NCBI RefSeq assembly: GCF_035956715.1
Contig: NZ_CP108381.1
Coordinates: 186,001-250,000, forward strand
Source: Nocardia sp. NBC_01329
GTDB taxonomy: Bacteria; Actinomycetota; Actinomycetes; Mycobacteriales; Mycobacteriaceae
Length of the DNA stretch: 64,000 bases
Direction of reading: 5' to 3'
The notes under the pieces were generated by a model that saw only the letters and a list, made by a program, of their open reading frames with translations, did not search any database and was not told the origin of the DNA. Shown here piece by piece: positions 54,047 to 63,080 of this stretch (its first letter is position 1; every line of letters starts with the position of its first letter). Made by a program: the position numbers and the translations under genes.

Positions 54047-54325
54047 CTATTCAGCGCTCCCACTCGGCCGGACACTCGTGTTCACGGTGTCGTTCTCGTG
54101 GGATTCCGCCGCTGTGGCTGTCGCGACCCCGGCAGGTCCGGCGCTCTGGCTGTGCCCTCATGGCTGAATTCTGCCCCTCATGGGGGAGCGGGCGCACGAG
54201 GGGGTCCATTACCGGTTGTCGTGGCAAGAGCGTCCAGCGGGATCGCCCGCGCGGCGCCGTCTTCGCTCCGGCTGCGCCCGGATCGCGGATGGTTTCGCCC
54301 AACCGTGCCGGATAGGGTCGGTGCC

Positions 54326-55525
54326 ATGGAAGCCCATCCTCTGGTGATCGAATACCTGCGGCTCGGTCTGGCATTCGACCGGATCGAAGAGGGATTCGTC
54401 GACGCCTACACGGCCGATCCCCGGTTGCGGCAGGAGGTCGAGAACGCGCCGAAGCCCGAACCCCGGGATCTGGCCCGGGCGGCCGCGCGCCTGCGCTCGG
54501 AGTTGCCGAACGCGGGCCTGACCCCGGAGCGCACCGAGTTCATCGATGTGCATCTGCGGGCACTGGAATGTTCGGGCCGCAAATTCGCCGGCGACGAAAT
54601 CGGCTTCGTCGACGAGGTCCGGGCCTACTTCGATGTCGATATCGCTGCCGGTAACCCGGACGACTACCAGGAGGCACACCGCAGGATCGACGAGGTCCTG
54701 GGCGGCTCGGGGCCCTTGGCCGAACGGATGGCGGCCCATCGCAAAGCCGACGAGATCCCACCCGACCGGCTCGAAGCCTGCGTGCAGGCGTTCTCCGGCG
54801 CGCTGCGCGAACTCGTGCGGGCGCGATACCCGCTGCCCGACCACGAACATGTCACTTACGAGGTGGTCGGCGACAAACCGTGGTCCGGATTCAACTATTA
54901 CCTCGGCGATTACCGGTCCACGGTCGCGATCAACTCCGATCTGCGCCAGCATATGGCGAACCTGCCGCGGCTCATCTCGCACGAGTCCTACCCGGGTCAC
55001 CACACCGAACATTGCCGCAAGGAAGCCGGACTCGTGGCCGCCGGACACGCCGAGCAGACCATCTTCCTGGTGAACACCCCGCAGTGCCTGATGGCCGAAG
55101 GGCTCGCGGATCTCGCCCTGCGCTCGATCGTCGGACCCGGATGGGGTCGGTGGGCGCAGGAGATCTACGCGGACCTCGGCTTGCGATTCGACGGGGAACG
55201 CGCCGAGCGGTTGTCCGAGGCCTCGGGCCGGCTGCTGGGAGTCCGCCAGGACGCCGCGCTCATGTTGCACGACCAGGGCAAGGACGCCGACGAGGTGGCC
55301 GCCTTCCTGGAACGTTGGTCGCTCACCACTGCCGACCGGGCCCGCCAGTCCCTGCGCTTCCTGTCCTCGCCGCTGTGGCGCGCCTATACGAGCACCTACG
55401 TCGAGGGATACAAGCTGCTCGGCGGCTGGCTGGACCGCGCCGCCGACGAGGACGAACGCGCCGACCGTTTCCGCCGCCTGCTCGACGAACCCCTCATCCC
55501 CTCTACCCTGCGCGCTGCCGCGTAG
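54326..55525 (+). CDS. DUF885-family putative metallopeptidase
   Basis: 399 residues from ATG 54326. The helical protein carries LISHESYPGHHTEH, the HExxxGHH zinc motif of DUF885 proteins, and MAEGLADLAL as probable third ligand/active-site helix. The family belongs to gluzincin-like peptidases; substrate unknown. No signal peptide. TAGGGT (54313-54318) seven bases before the start indicates a leaderless promoter. Confidence 0.82.
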   Translation: MEAHPLVIEYLRLGLAFDRIEEGFVDAYTADPRLRQEVENAPKPEPRDLARAAARLRSELPNAGLTPERTEFIDVHLRALECSGRKFAGDEIGFVDEVRAYFDVDIAAGNPDDYQEAHRRIDEVLGGSGPLAERMAAHRKADEIPPDRLEACVQAFSGALRELVRARYPLPDHEHVTYEVVGDKPWSGFNYYLGDYRSTVAINSDLRQHMANLPRLISHESYPGHHTEHCRKEAGLVAAGHAEQTIFLVNTPQCLMAEGLADLALRSIVGPGWGRWAQEIYADLGLRFDGERAERLSEASGRLLGVRQDAALMLHDQGKDADEVAAFLERWSLTTADRARQSLRFLSSPLWRAYTSTYVEGYKLLGGWLDRAADEDERADRFRRLLDEPLIPSTLRAAA

Positions 55526-55636
55526 TCAGCTGCGCCGGCCCGCGAAGACGAATCCGCGATCGACCGGCTCTCATCTCCACGACCGAAGCCGCGGGGCAAT
55601 TGAACACAGCACGGAGGTGGCTCATACACTTACCTC

Positions 55637-56929
55637 GTGACGCAGACGACCGCCTCTGTCAATACCCAGTCTCTCGGTGAGCTCGACCCGGAGCTCGCCA
55701 CCGCGATGGCGGGTGAGCTGGCCCGTGAACGCGACACCCTGGAGATGATCGCGTCGGAGAATTTCGTCCCGCGCGCGGTGCTGCAAGCACAGGGGAGTGT
55801 GCTCACCAACAAGTACGCCGAGGGATATCCCGGTCGCCGCTACTACGGCGGCTGCGAACACGTCGACGTGGTCGAGAACCTCGCCCGGGAGCGCGCCAAG
55901 GCGCTGTTCGGCGCCGACTTCGCGAATGTGCAGCCGCATTCCGGTGCGCAGGCCAATGCCGCCGTGCTGATGTCGCTGCTCGATCCGGGCGACCGTCTGC
56001 TCGGCCTCGACCTGGCCCACGGTGGCCACCTGACCCACGGTATGCGGCTGAACTTCTCCGGCAAGCTCTACGAAGTCCACTCCTACGGCGTCTCCGAAGA
56101 AGACCACCGGGTGGATATGGACAATGTGCGGGCCATCGCGCGGAAATCGCGGCCGAAGGTGATCGTCGCCGGTTGGTCGGCCTACCCGCGGCACCAGGAC
56201 TTCGCGGCGTTCCGCGAGATCGCCGACGAGGTCGGCGCCTACCTGTGGGTGGATATGGCGCACTTCGCCGGTTTGGTCGCCGCCGGTCTGCACCCCTCCC
56301 CGGTACCGCATGCCGATATCGTGTCCTCCACCGTCCACAAGACTCTCGGCGGCCCCCGTTCGGGACTCATCCTGGCGAAGCAGGACTACGCCAAGAAGCT
56401 CAACAGCTCGGTGTTCCCCGGCCAGCAAGGCGGGCCGCTGATGCACGTCATCGCGGCGAAAGCGGTCGCGTTCAAGATCGCCGGTACACCGGAGTTCGCC
56501 GAACGCCAGCAGCGCACCGTATCCGGCGCGAAGATCCTGGCCGAACGCCTCACCGGCACCGACGTCGCGGGTAAGGGCATCAGCGTCCTCACCGGCGGCA
56601 CCGATGTCCACCTGGTCCTGGTCGATCTGCGCAACTCCGCCCTCGACGGCCAGCAGGGCGAAGACCTGCTACACGAGGTCGGCATCACGGTGAACCGCAA
56701 TGCGGTCCCCTTCGATCCCCGCCCGCCGATGGTCACCTCCGGCCTGCGTATCGGCACCGCCGCTCTGGCCACCCGCGGCTTCGGCGATACCGAATTCACC
56801 GAGGTCGCCGATATCATCGCCACCGCCCTCGCCGGCGACGCCGACCTGGACGCCCTCCGCGGCCGGGTCAAGAAATTGGCCAACGACTTCCCGCTCTACC
56901 AGGGCCTGGAGGACTGGAACCTGCTGTGA
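55637..56929 (+). CDS. glyA: Serine hydroxymethyltransferase
   Basis: 430 residues from GTG 55637. PLP lysine Lys235 in [28 protein letters not shown] and [15 protein letters not shown] are standard SHMT blocks. Interconverts serine and glycine with tetrahydrofolate and feeds one-carbon units to purine synthesis. TACACT (55625-55630), six bases before the GTG, points to leaderless translation. Rv1093 (glyA1) by order. Followed at six bases by palindromic repeat copy E in reverse orientation. Confidence 0.96.
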   Translation: MTQTTASVNTQSLGELDPELATAMAGELARERDTLEMIASENFVPRAVLQAQGSVLTNKYAEGYPGRRYYGGCEHVDVVENLARERAKALFGADFANVQPHSGAQANAAVLMSLLDPGDRLLGLDLAHGGHLTHGMRLNFSGKLYEVHSYGVSEEDHRVDMDNVRAIARKSRPKVIVAGWSAYPRHQDFAAFREIADEVGAYLWVDMAHFAGLVAAGLHPSPVPHADIVSSTVHKTLGGPRSGLILAKQDYAKKLNSSVFPGQQGGPLMHVIAAKAVAFKIAGTPEFAERQQRTVSGAKILAERLTGTDVAGKGISVLTGGTDVHLVLVDLRNSALDGQQGEDLLHEVGITVNRNAVPFDPRPPMVTSGLRIGTAALATRGFGDTEFTEVADIIATALAGDADLDALRGRVKKLANDFPLYQGLEDWNLL

Positions 56930-56934
56930 TGTTG

Positions 56935-57146
56935 CTGTGTTTTCGGCGCCGCCTGCGGCGGCGCGGGGGCTGAGGCCCTGAGGTCTCGCCGTTCAGGCCT
57001 CGAGACTCGCACCCTGGCCTGGGTGGGTTCACCTCGGCCGAAGGTGCTCAACGGTCGGTCCATCGGATGGCCGACCGCACGTCGCATGCGCTTCGGGCGC
57101 TGAACGGCGAGACGGCCTCAACCCTTTGGGGTGTCTCGTAAAACTC
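56935..57146 (-). repeat. Palindromic repeat copy E, reversed, with enlarged loop
   Basis: Read on the minus strand it starts GAGTTTTACGAG (57146 end) and finishes AAAACACAG (56935). Inner arms 57093-57113 and 56983-57003 pair over 21 positions except four. The loop, 25 nt in copies A and B, is 89 nt here. It keeps AGCGCATGCG at one edge and GCGAGTC at the other, and holds an extra hairpin and a unit like the 25-bp tandem repeat. Confidence 0.88.
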
Positions 57147-57460
57147 GACTCATGCGGGTTGCGTCGGGACTCGAGGTCTCGGTCTGTATGTGGCTTGCTC
57201 GCGCTGTCGGCGTCGGGGCGTGCTCCTGGTCGGACGTGCAACGCCGGTCCGGGGTGGCGGGTACGCACAGGTCGGCCTGTGTCGACGACCACCGCGGGGC
57301 TCGAGTTCACCGCTGGCTTCACTCCTGGTCCGTGGGTCAGTCGTCGTCGGTCGGACGTGCAACGCCGGTCAGCGGATCGCGTGGCGGCCGCGGGCGGCGC
57401 CGAAAGACACAGTCCGCTTCTTCAACCCTGGCCCCTGCCCGGCGACGGCCTTAGGCTCGG
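57147..57460. other. Noncoding spacer with a 22-bp direct repeat
   Basis: GGTCGGACGTGCAACGCCGGTC occurs at 57228-57249 and again at 57349-57370. A fragment resembling the tail of the palindromic repeats (GGCGGCGCCGAAAGACACAG) lies near 57390-57410. No convincing gene is present. The region looks like repeat debris between glyA and the next gene. Confidence 0.6.
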
Positions 57461-57463
57461 GTG

Positions 57464-57877
57464 ATGGATACCGATCTGAATCAGGACGCTGTCACCACCG
57501 TCCGTGAGTTCTTCACCGCGATGGAGATCGGCGCGCTCGACGAGGCGCTGGAGTTGGTGCATCCCGATATCGTCTGGAAGAACACCTCGCTGCCGGATGT
57601 GCGCGGGGCGCGCCGGGTCGGGAAGGTGCTGCGCGGGCTGGACCGGGATCAGTTCGGTTTCGCCGCGGAGATGCACCATATCGCCGCGGAAGGATCGGTG
57701 GTGCTCACCGATCGCACCGATGTGCTGCGGTTCGGGCCGGTGAACATCTCGTTCTGGGTGATGGGGACGTTCGAGCTGCGTGACGGCCGGATCGTGTTGT
57801 GGCACGACCATTTCAGCTGGGAGAACTTCCTGCGCGGCACCGCGGTCGGGGTCGTGAAGGCGCTCTTCGGTCGCTGA
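57464..57877 (+). CDS. Limonene-epoxide-hydrolase/SnoaL-like protein
   Basis: 137 residues from ATG 57464 (TAGGCT six bases upstream). Cystatin-like alpha+beta cone fold: VREFFTAMEIGALDEALELV, HPDIVWKNTSLPDVRG, RTDVLRFGPVNISFWVMGTF, GRIVLWHDHFSWENFLRG. The Asp/Arg/Asp-type residues (DRTDVLRF, WHDHF) fit the LEH branch that hydrates epoxides; substrate unknown. Convergent with phoH2. Confidence 0.8.
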   Translation: MDTDLNQDAVTTVREFFTAMEIGALDEALELVHPDIVWKNTSLPDVRGARRVGKVLRGLDRDQFGFAAEMHHIAAEGSVVLTDRTDVLRFGPVNISFWVMGTFELRDGRIVLWHDHFSWENFLRGTAVGVVKALFGR

Positions 57878-57903
57878 TCCTCCGGGTCCCGGTGACACGC
57901 CAC

Positions 57904-57937
57904 GCCGTTCGGGAACGCCGCGGCGCTCCCGAACGGC
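57904..57937. terminator. Bidirectional terminator
   Basis: An 11-bp perfect stem (57904-57914 with 57927-57937, GCCGTTCGGGA) and GC-rich 12-nt loop, between convergent genes ending at 57877 and 57950. Confidence 0.8.
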
Positions 57938-57949
57938 TGTGCGTCGGTC

Positions 57950-59299
57950 CTAGGAGTTGGGCCCGTATTCCTCCAGCATCTCGGTGACCAGTGCGGCGAT
58001 CGGGGACCGTTCACTGCGGGTCAGGGTGATGTGTGCGAACAGGGGATGCCCCTTGAGCTTTTCGACCACCGCGGCGACACCGTCGTGGCGGCCGACCCGT
58101 AGATTGTCGCGCTGGGCGACATCGTGGGTGAGGACGACCCGGGAACCGCCGCCGAGCCGGCTCAGCACCGTCAGCAGGACATTGCGTTCCAGCGACTGGG
58201 CTTCGTCGACGATCACGAAGGAATCGTGTAGCGATCGGCCGCGAATATGGGTCAGCGGAAGGACTTCTAGCATATCCCGGCTGAGTACCTCCTCCATCAC
58301 CTCGCGGCTGACCAGGCCGTCCAGGGTGTCGAAGACGGCCTGCGCCCACGGGCCCATCTTCTCGTTCTCGGTGCCGGGTAGGTAGCCGAGTTCCTGTCCG
58401 CCCACCGCGTACAGCGGCCGGAACACGACGACCTTGCGCTGAGTGCGCTTCTCCAGCACCGCTTCCAAACCGGCGGTGAGCGCCAGCGCCGATTTACCGG
58501 TGCCGGCCCGGCCACCCAGCGAGACTATGCCGACACTCTCGTCGAGCAGCAGGTCCAGTGCGACCCGCTGTTCCGCCGACCGGCCGTGCAGGCCGAACGC
58601 CTCCCGTTCCCGTACCAACTGCACCCGTTTATCCGGGGTCACCCGTCCGAGAGCGCTCGAACTACTGCCCAGGAGCCGGATTCCGGTGTGGCAGGGCAGT
58701 TCTCGGGCATCGTCGAGGTCGACCACCGATTCGCTGTAGAGCCGGTCGACGATTTCGGAGGCGGTGTCGATCTCGACCATGCCCGTCCAACCGGAGGTCA
58801 CCACATCCTGTGCGTGATAGCCCTCCGCCCGTAGACCTACCGCGCTGGCCTTCACCCGCATCGGGATGTCCTTGGACACCAGCACCACCTGGCGTCCCTC
58901 GGCCGCGAAGTTCAGCGCGCAGGCCAGGATGCGGGAGTCGTTGCTCTCGGTGCGGAAGCCTATCGGCAACACCGAGGGATCGGTGTGGTTCAGTTCCACC
59001 TGCAACGTGCCGCCCTCGGTGCCTATCGGCAGCGGTTCGTCGAGCCGTCCGTGGGCCACGCGTAGATCGTCGAGCATGCGCAGGGCCTCGCGGGCGAACC
59101 AGCCGAGTTCGTGGTGATGCCGTTTACCTTCGAGTTCGCTGATCACGACCAGCGGTAACACCACATGGTGTTCGCCGAATCGGGTTACCGCCCAGGGATC
59201 GGACAGCAGTACCGAGGTGTCGATGACGAAGGTTTTCAAACCTTTCTGAATGAAGCGAGAATTCGCCGATGGGGCGGATACGGAGCGATTATCAGTCAC
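57950..59299 (-). CDS. phoH2: PIN-PhoH fusion protein (PhoH2)
   Basis: 449 residues. The N-terminal PIN-type RNase domain ([30 protein letters not shown], acidic Asp residues) is joined to a C-terminal PhoH SF1-like ATPase ([17 protein letters not shown] Walker [12 protein letters not shown] Walker B). PhoH2 unwinds and cleaves RNA. In mycobacteria it is paired with a small antitoxin gene, PhoAT, just upstream. I found no ORF of convincing length in that place here. Rv1095 by order. Confidence 0.93.
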   Translation of the reverse strand: MTDNRSVSAPSANSRFIQKGLKTFVIDTSVLLSDPWAVTRFGEHHVVLPLVVISELEGKRHHHELGWFAREALRMLDDLRVAHGRLDEPLPIGTEGGTLQVELNHTDPSVLPIGFRTESNDSRILACALNFAAEGRQVVLVSKDIPMRVKASAVGLRAEGYHAQDVVTSGWTGMVEIDTASEIVDRLYSESVVDLDDARELPCHTGIRLLGSSSSALGRVTPDKRVQLVREREAFGLHGRSAEQRVALDLLLDESVGIVSLGGRAGTGKSALALTAGLEAVLEKRTQRKVVVFRPLYAVGGQELGYLPGTENEKMGPWAQAVFDTLDGLVSREVMEEVLSRDMLEVLPLTHIRGRSLHDSFVIVDEAQSLERNVLLTVLSRLGGGSRVVLTHDVAQRDNLRVGRHDGVAAVVEKLKGHPLFAHITLTRSERSPIAALVTEMLEEYGPNS

Positions 59300-59922
59300 G
59301 GTAGGCTCCTAGGGTCTGCGCGGCACCCACACAGACAGTCTCGCTGGGCCGGTAGGTCCGGATGGCGGCTGGCGGAGTGCGTCAGCGGCCACGAGGACCG
59401 GGTGCCGGCCCCCTCGTACTGAGTTTCTCAGTCACGGTCAGGACCTCCCGAGCGAACCGCAACGTGCGACCCGCCACTCCGAAGCTACCTCGTCACCACC
59501 CCTGAGCGCTCGGAGAAATGCGGGAGGCTTTGATGAATTCGCTGTGAACGCGGCTCGGGTTGGCTGGATTTGCGCAGTTCAGGATGGATATTTTCGACTC
59601 TCGGCCGATTCGGATCGGGTATGGGTCCAATCTGTCGTGTCTCTCATCCCGACGGTGTGTTCGCTCCGGGTTCGCCTCCGTGTCGTGTCAATCGTGCAAC
59701 TGTTCCATCAGTACCGGAACATGACTGTGACCCGGCTCCTTGACGGCCGTGACCAGAGTGACGTTTGACCTGGAAGCCGGGGGGCGTGGTCAGGGTTTCG
59801 TCGGTCATCCGGTCATCGCAACACGGTATCCGGCGGAAGCGGGCGCGCCACGCGGCGTTCGTCCCTGGCGACCCGGGCCGAAAACGGACCCGGACCCGCG
59901 TTCCGGGATTAGAGTCGGCGAT
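59300..59922. other. Large spacer upstream of phoH2
   Basis: A 623-bp divergent gap between phoH2 and a small gene. The part 59520-59760 is lower in GC than its surroundings and shows no frame with actinobacterial codon bias. It might hold a noncoding transcript or decayed sequence; nothing definite is seen. Confidence 0.35.
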
Positions 59923-60195
59923 ATGACCCAGCACGAGGAGTTGGACAAGCTCTCGTCGAAGGAGCTGCACGACCGCGCGGTCAAGCTCGCGGTGCGGCAC
60001 GGTGATATCCGCTTCCTCTGGGACCTGTTGACCCGAATCCCGGCCGCGGAGGCCACGGCGGGGCGAACGGGGGAGAGTGAAGCCGATATCAAATGGGTGG
60101 TGCCGATGCTCGACGATTACGCACACGCCGGCGAGGGTGAACTCGCGGAGGCATTGCGCGGGTTCTATCTGGAATATCTGAACGAGCACTCATGA
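59923..60195 (+). CDS. Conserved small actinobacterial protein
   Basis: 90 residues from ATG 59923 (TAGAGT seven bases upstream, leaderless type). The helical sequence LDKLSSKELHDRAVKLAVRH, IRFLWDLLTRIPAAEA, then DYAHAGEGELAEALRGFYLE is a recognisable conserved small-protein family of mycolic-acid actinobacteria and Streptomyces, function unknown. Its end overlaps the convergent epoxide hydrolase gene by six bases. Confidence 0.8.
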   Translation: MTQHEELDKLSSKELHDRAVKLAVRHGDIRFLWDLLTRIPAAEATAGRTGESEADIKWVVPMLDDYAHAGEGELAEALRGFYLEYLNEHS

Positions 60196-61275
60196 CCTCC
60201 GGTGCTCGCCGAAGAACTCCGTGATCTCGGCGGCCATGAGATCCGCCGCGACATGATGCAGGTAGTGGCTGTGCACCTCGTGCGTCCGCCACGACACGAT
60301 GTTGTGGTCGCGTTCGGCGAACCGCCGGATTCCGTGGAAATCACCCGCGGACCCGCACAGCGCCAGCGGTACGGTCGACGGCTCGACAGGGGTGGTCGCC
60401 TTGTCTTTCTCGAAGTAGTGCCGGATGGACGAACCCGCGGTGCCGGTGAACCAGTGCACGGCGATATTGGTGAGCACGAACTCGTCGTCCAGATCCGGGC
60501 CCAGTAGCTGACTGTTCCAGCCGAGCAGGCCCGACGGCGAATCCGCCAGAGCATGCGCGAGGGTTTGCGGCTGCTGTGACTGCAGCACATTGAACCCCAT
60601 CTTGTTTTCGACGAACCAGTTCAGGGTGTCCAGCGACCGCTGCTCGTCGGCATCGAGGTCCGCCATCTCGGCCGGATCGCCCGACGGGAACGAATACACC
60701 TGCGCCACATGCATGCCCACCACACGATCGGGTGCGACCCGGCCCAATTCCACCGAGATCGACGAGCCGCCGTCGTTACCGACCGCGCCGTAGCGCGCGT
60801 AGCCCAATCGGCTCATCAGTTCGGCCCAGGCCCGGGCGATCCGCTGGTCGTTCCAGCCCGCCTCGGTCGTGGGGCCGGAGAACCCGTAACCGGGCACCGA
60901 GGGGATCACGAGATCGAAGCCCGCCGCGGTCAGCGGATCGATCAGGTCCAGGAATTCGACGAAGGTCCCGGGCCAGCCGTGGGTCAGGACCAGCGGGAAG
61001 CCGACGCCCTGCCGTGCGCGGATGTGCAGGAAATGGATCCGCTGGCTGTCGATTTCGGTCACGAACTGGGGATGGGTGTTGAGCCGCTCCTCCAGCTTCC
61101 GCCAATCGAGTTGTAGCCAGTGGTCCGCCAGCGCGCGCACCCGGTCGATGCTCACGCCGTAGTCGTCGCCGGAACCGGGGATCTGATCTGCCCAGCGGGT
61201 GCGCTGGAGCCGGTTGTGCAGATCGTCGATATCGGCCTGCGGGACCTCGATGCGGAAGGGCTGAACGGTGGCCAT
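60190..61275 (-). CDS. Epoxide hydrolase (EHN family, alpha/beta hydrolase)
   Basis: 361 residues from ATG 61275 (AGAGGA upstream). The N-terminal EHN lid (FRIEVPQADIDDLHNRLQRT) precedes the alpha/beta core: oxyanion motif HGWPGTFVEFLD, nucleophile Asp in VGNDGGSS (about residue 167), SVPGYGFSGPT, tyrosine/acid residues later and C-terminal His in SHYLHHVAA. Hydrolyses epoxides to diols; natural substrate unknown. Divergent from a TetR regulator with operator-like repeats between, so probably inducible. Confidence 0.88.
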   Translation of the reverse strand: MATVQPFRIEVPQADIDDLHNRLQRTRWADQIPGSGDDYGVSIDRVRALADHWLQLDWRKLEERLNTHPQFVTEIDSQRIHFLHIRARQGVGFPLVLTHGWPGTFVEFLDLIDPLTAAGFDLVIPSVPGYGFSGPTTEAGWNDQRIARAWAELMSRLGYARYGAVGNDGGSSISVELGRVAPDRVVGMHVAQVYSFPSGDPAEMADLDADEQRSLDTLNWFVENKMGFNVLQSQQPQTLAHALADSPSGLLGWNSQLLGPDLDDEFVLTNIAVHWFTGTAGSSIRHYFEKDKATTPVEPSTVPLALCGSAGDFHGIRRFAERDHNIVSWRTHEVHSHYLHHVAADLMAAEITEFFGEHRRS

Positions 61276-61294
61276 GTCGAATCCTCTTCTTCGG

Positions 61295-61344
61295 AACGGA
61301 ATGTTTTGTTCTGTTAGAACGATATCAGAATGGAGCATTCCGTT
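61295..61344. promoter_or_regulatory. TetR operator region
   Basis: AACGGAATG (61295-61303) and CATTCCGTT (61336-61344) form a 9-bp perfect inverted repeat. Inside it GTTCT-GTT-AGAAC (61308-61320) is a second palindrome. Both lie between the divergent epoxide hydrolase and TetR starts. Confidence 0.6.
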
Positions 61345-61364
61345 TCAAATGGTAGGGTCGATGT

Positions 61365-62009
61365 ATGCCGAAATCAGCGGAAACGCCTGCACACAAGCCA
61401 CTGTCCGGCCGTAGGGCGCAGGCCGCACGCAACGACAGCCTTGTCCTGGAGGCGGCGCGGGAAGTGTTCCTCGCCGAACCGAAGGCCCCGATCTCCGCGG
61501 TGGCCGAACGGGCCGGGGTCGGGATCAGCGCGCTCTACCGCCGCTACCCGAGCAAAGAGGCGCTACTGCGCACGCTCTGCCACGAAGGGCTGCGTCGCTA
61601 CAACGCGGAGGCCGATGCGGCCTTGGCCGAACCGGACGGCTGGCAGGCGTTGGTGGGGTTCCTGGAGCGGATCGTTGACGCCGATGTGCACTCGCTCACG
61701 GTCCACCTGGCGGGCACCTTCACACCGGACCCGGAAATGGGGCCCGATGTCGAGCACGCCGACACGGTAACCGCCGAGTTGGTGCGTAGAGCAGGCGAGA
61801 CCGGGAGGTTGCGCGAAGGGGTGACGCCGCAGGATATCGGCTTGATGCTGGAGGCGTGCGCAGCCATCGCGGTGCCCCGCAAGGAGCGCACCACACAATT
61901 GCGGCGTCGGGTACTGGCCGTCCTGGTCGATGGATTGACCACCGACGGCGACCTGCCGGGTCCGCCACCGCGGCCGGGCGAGTTCGCCTGGCGCTGGAAA
62001 CGCGCCTGA
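61365..62009 (+). CDS. TetR-family transcriptional regulator
   Basis: 214 residues from ATG 61365, with TAGGGT (61353-61358) six bases upstream. HTH: LEAAREVFLAEPKAPISAVA, ERAGVGISALYRRYPSKEAL. The C-terminal ligand domain is unassigned. Divergent from the epoxide hydrolase, which it most likely represses. Confidence 0.9.
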   Translation: MPKSAETPAHKPLSGRRAQAARNDSLVLEAAREVFLAEPKAPISAVAERAGVGISALYRRYPSKEALLRTLCHEGLRRYNAEADAALAEPDGWQALVGFLERIVDADVHSLTVHLAGTFTPDPEMGPDVEHADTVTAELVRRAGETGRLREGVTPQDIGLMLEACAAIAVPRKERTTQLRRRVLAVLVDGLTTDGDLPGPPPRPGEFAWRWKRA

Positions 62010-62039
62010 ACCGACCGGCGGCCGGGTCGTGTCGGCGGT

Positions 62040-62516
62040 CTACCCGCCGGCGAAGGCGTCCTGCATCACCCGCAGATCGATCTTCTTCATCTGGTACATG
62101 GCCGCGAGAGCACGATCGACGGCGGCCGGGTCGTCACGGGAGAGCAGTTCGTTGGCCTGGCTCGGCCAGATCTGCCACGGCACACCGTATTTGTCGTTGA
62201 GCCAGCCGCACTGGACCTCCGCGCCGCCGTCGGCGAGCAGAGCCTCCCACAACCGGTCCACCTCGGCCTGATCGTCACAGTTGACCTGCAGCGACATCGC
62301 GTGGGTGTAGTGGTAGTCGCCGCCACCGTTGATCGCGGTGAATTGCTGCCCGGCGAGCTCGAAATCGACCAGCATCACTGTTCCCGCCTCGCGCATACCC
62401 GCCTCGGTATAGCGCTGGACCCCGGTGACCTTGCTGTCGGGGAACAGGGAACAGTAGAACTCGGCGGCCTCCTCGGCCTGGGTGTCGTACCAGAGATTGG
62501 TGACGATCTTCTGCAT
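62040..62516 (-). CDS. VOC-superfamily (PhnB-like) protein
   Basis: 158 residues. The paired beta-alpha-beta-beta-beta halves of the PhnB/3-demethylubiquinone-methyltransferase-like VOC group are visible: TNLWYDTQAEEAAEFYCSLF, GGGDYHYTHAMSLQVNCDDQ, LWEALLADGGAEVQCGWLND, YGVPWQIWPSQANELL. Members mostly lack known enzymatic function. Convergent with the TetR gene. Confidence 0.85.
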   Translation of the reverse strand: MQKIVTNLWYDTQAEEAAEFYCSLFPDSKVTGVQRYTEAGMREAGTVMLVDFELAGQQFTAINGGGDYHYTHAMSLQVNCDDQAEVDRLWEALLADGGAEVQCGWLNDKYGVPWQIWPSQANELLSRDDPAAVDRALAAMYQMKKIDLRVMQDAFAGG

Positions 62517-62678
62517 GACGATCCTCCTCAGCGGACGGCCGGTATGTACTGACGACGAATCCCGGAGCCGGAATTGATCGGTGCCGGCGGGTTCGATCGA
62601 TACTCCGGCACCGGCGTCTCGCAGACGGCCCGACTCGCCGGACCCGGTCGGTTCCGATCCGGGTCCGGCAAGGGCACG

Positions 62679-63080
62679 TCATTCGGAGATATCCGCGCCC
62701 GTCGGAGGTGGCGATGCGGCTTCGAGGCGGAGGAATTCCTCGTCGGTGAGCAGCCGGGAACGGATCAGGAACCGGACACCCTCCGGTGCCTCCAGCGAGA
62801 ACCCGCTCCCGCGCCCGGGCACCACGTCCACCGTCAGATGAGTGTGCTTCCAGTATTCGTACTGGTCAGCGCTCATCCAGAACGGAGTGTCCACGTCCAC
62901 CCGGCCGAGCAGCACATCCTGCGCGCCGACCCGGAACTCGCCGCGCGGGTAACACATGGGTGCGCTGCCGTCGCAGCAGCCGCCGGACTGATGGAACATC
63001 ACCGGGCCGTGCCGTTCGATCAGGTCGTGCAGCAGATCGGCGGCACCGCCGGTGAGTTCCACTCGGTTCGGATCCGGCAT
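62679..63080 (-). CDS. DUF779 protein, aldehyde dehydrogenase partner
   Basis: 133 residues from ATG 63080, sharing one base with the dehydrogenase stop (TGATG). The motif HQSGGCCDGSAPMCY, with three cysteines, and SADQYEYWKHTHLTVDVVPG are the DUF779 signature. DUF779 genes recur directly after acetaldehyde-type dehydrogenases. The Cys cluster may bind metal; function unproven. Confidence 0.88.
   Translation of the reverse strand: MPDPNRVELTGGAADLLHDLIERHGPVMFHQSGGCCDGSAPMCYPRGEFRVGAQDVLLGRVDVDTPFWMSADQYEYWKHTHLTVDVVPGRGSGFSLEAPEGVRFLIRSRLLTDEEFLRLEAASPPPTGADISE

Noticed and set aside
59300-59460. A PhoAT-type antitoxin gene upstream of phoH2
   Set aside because: The only frame at the right place (start near 59432, minus strand, VTEKLS...) stops after about 17 codons and does not overlap phoH2.
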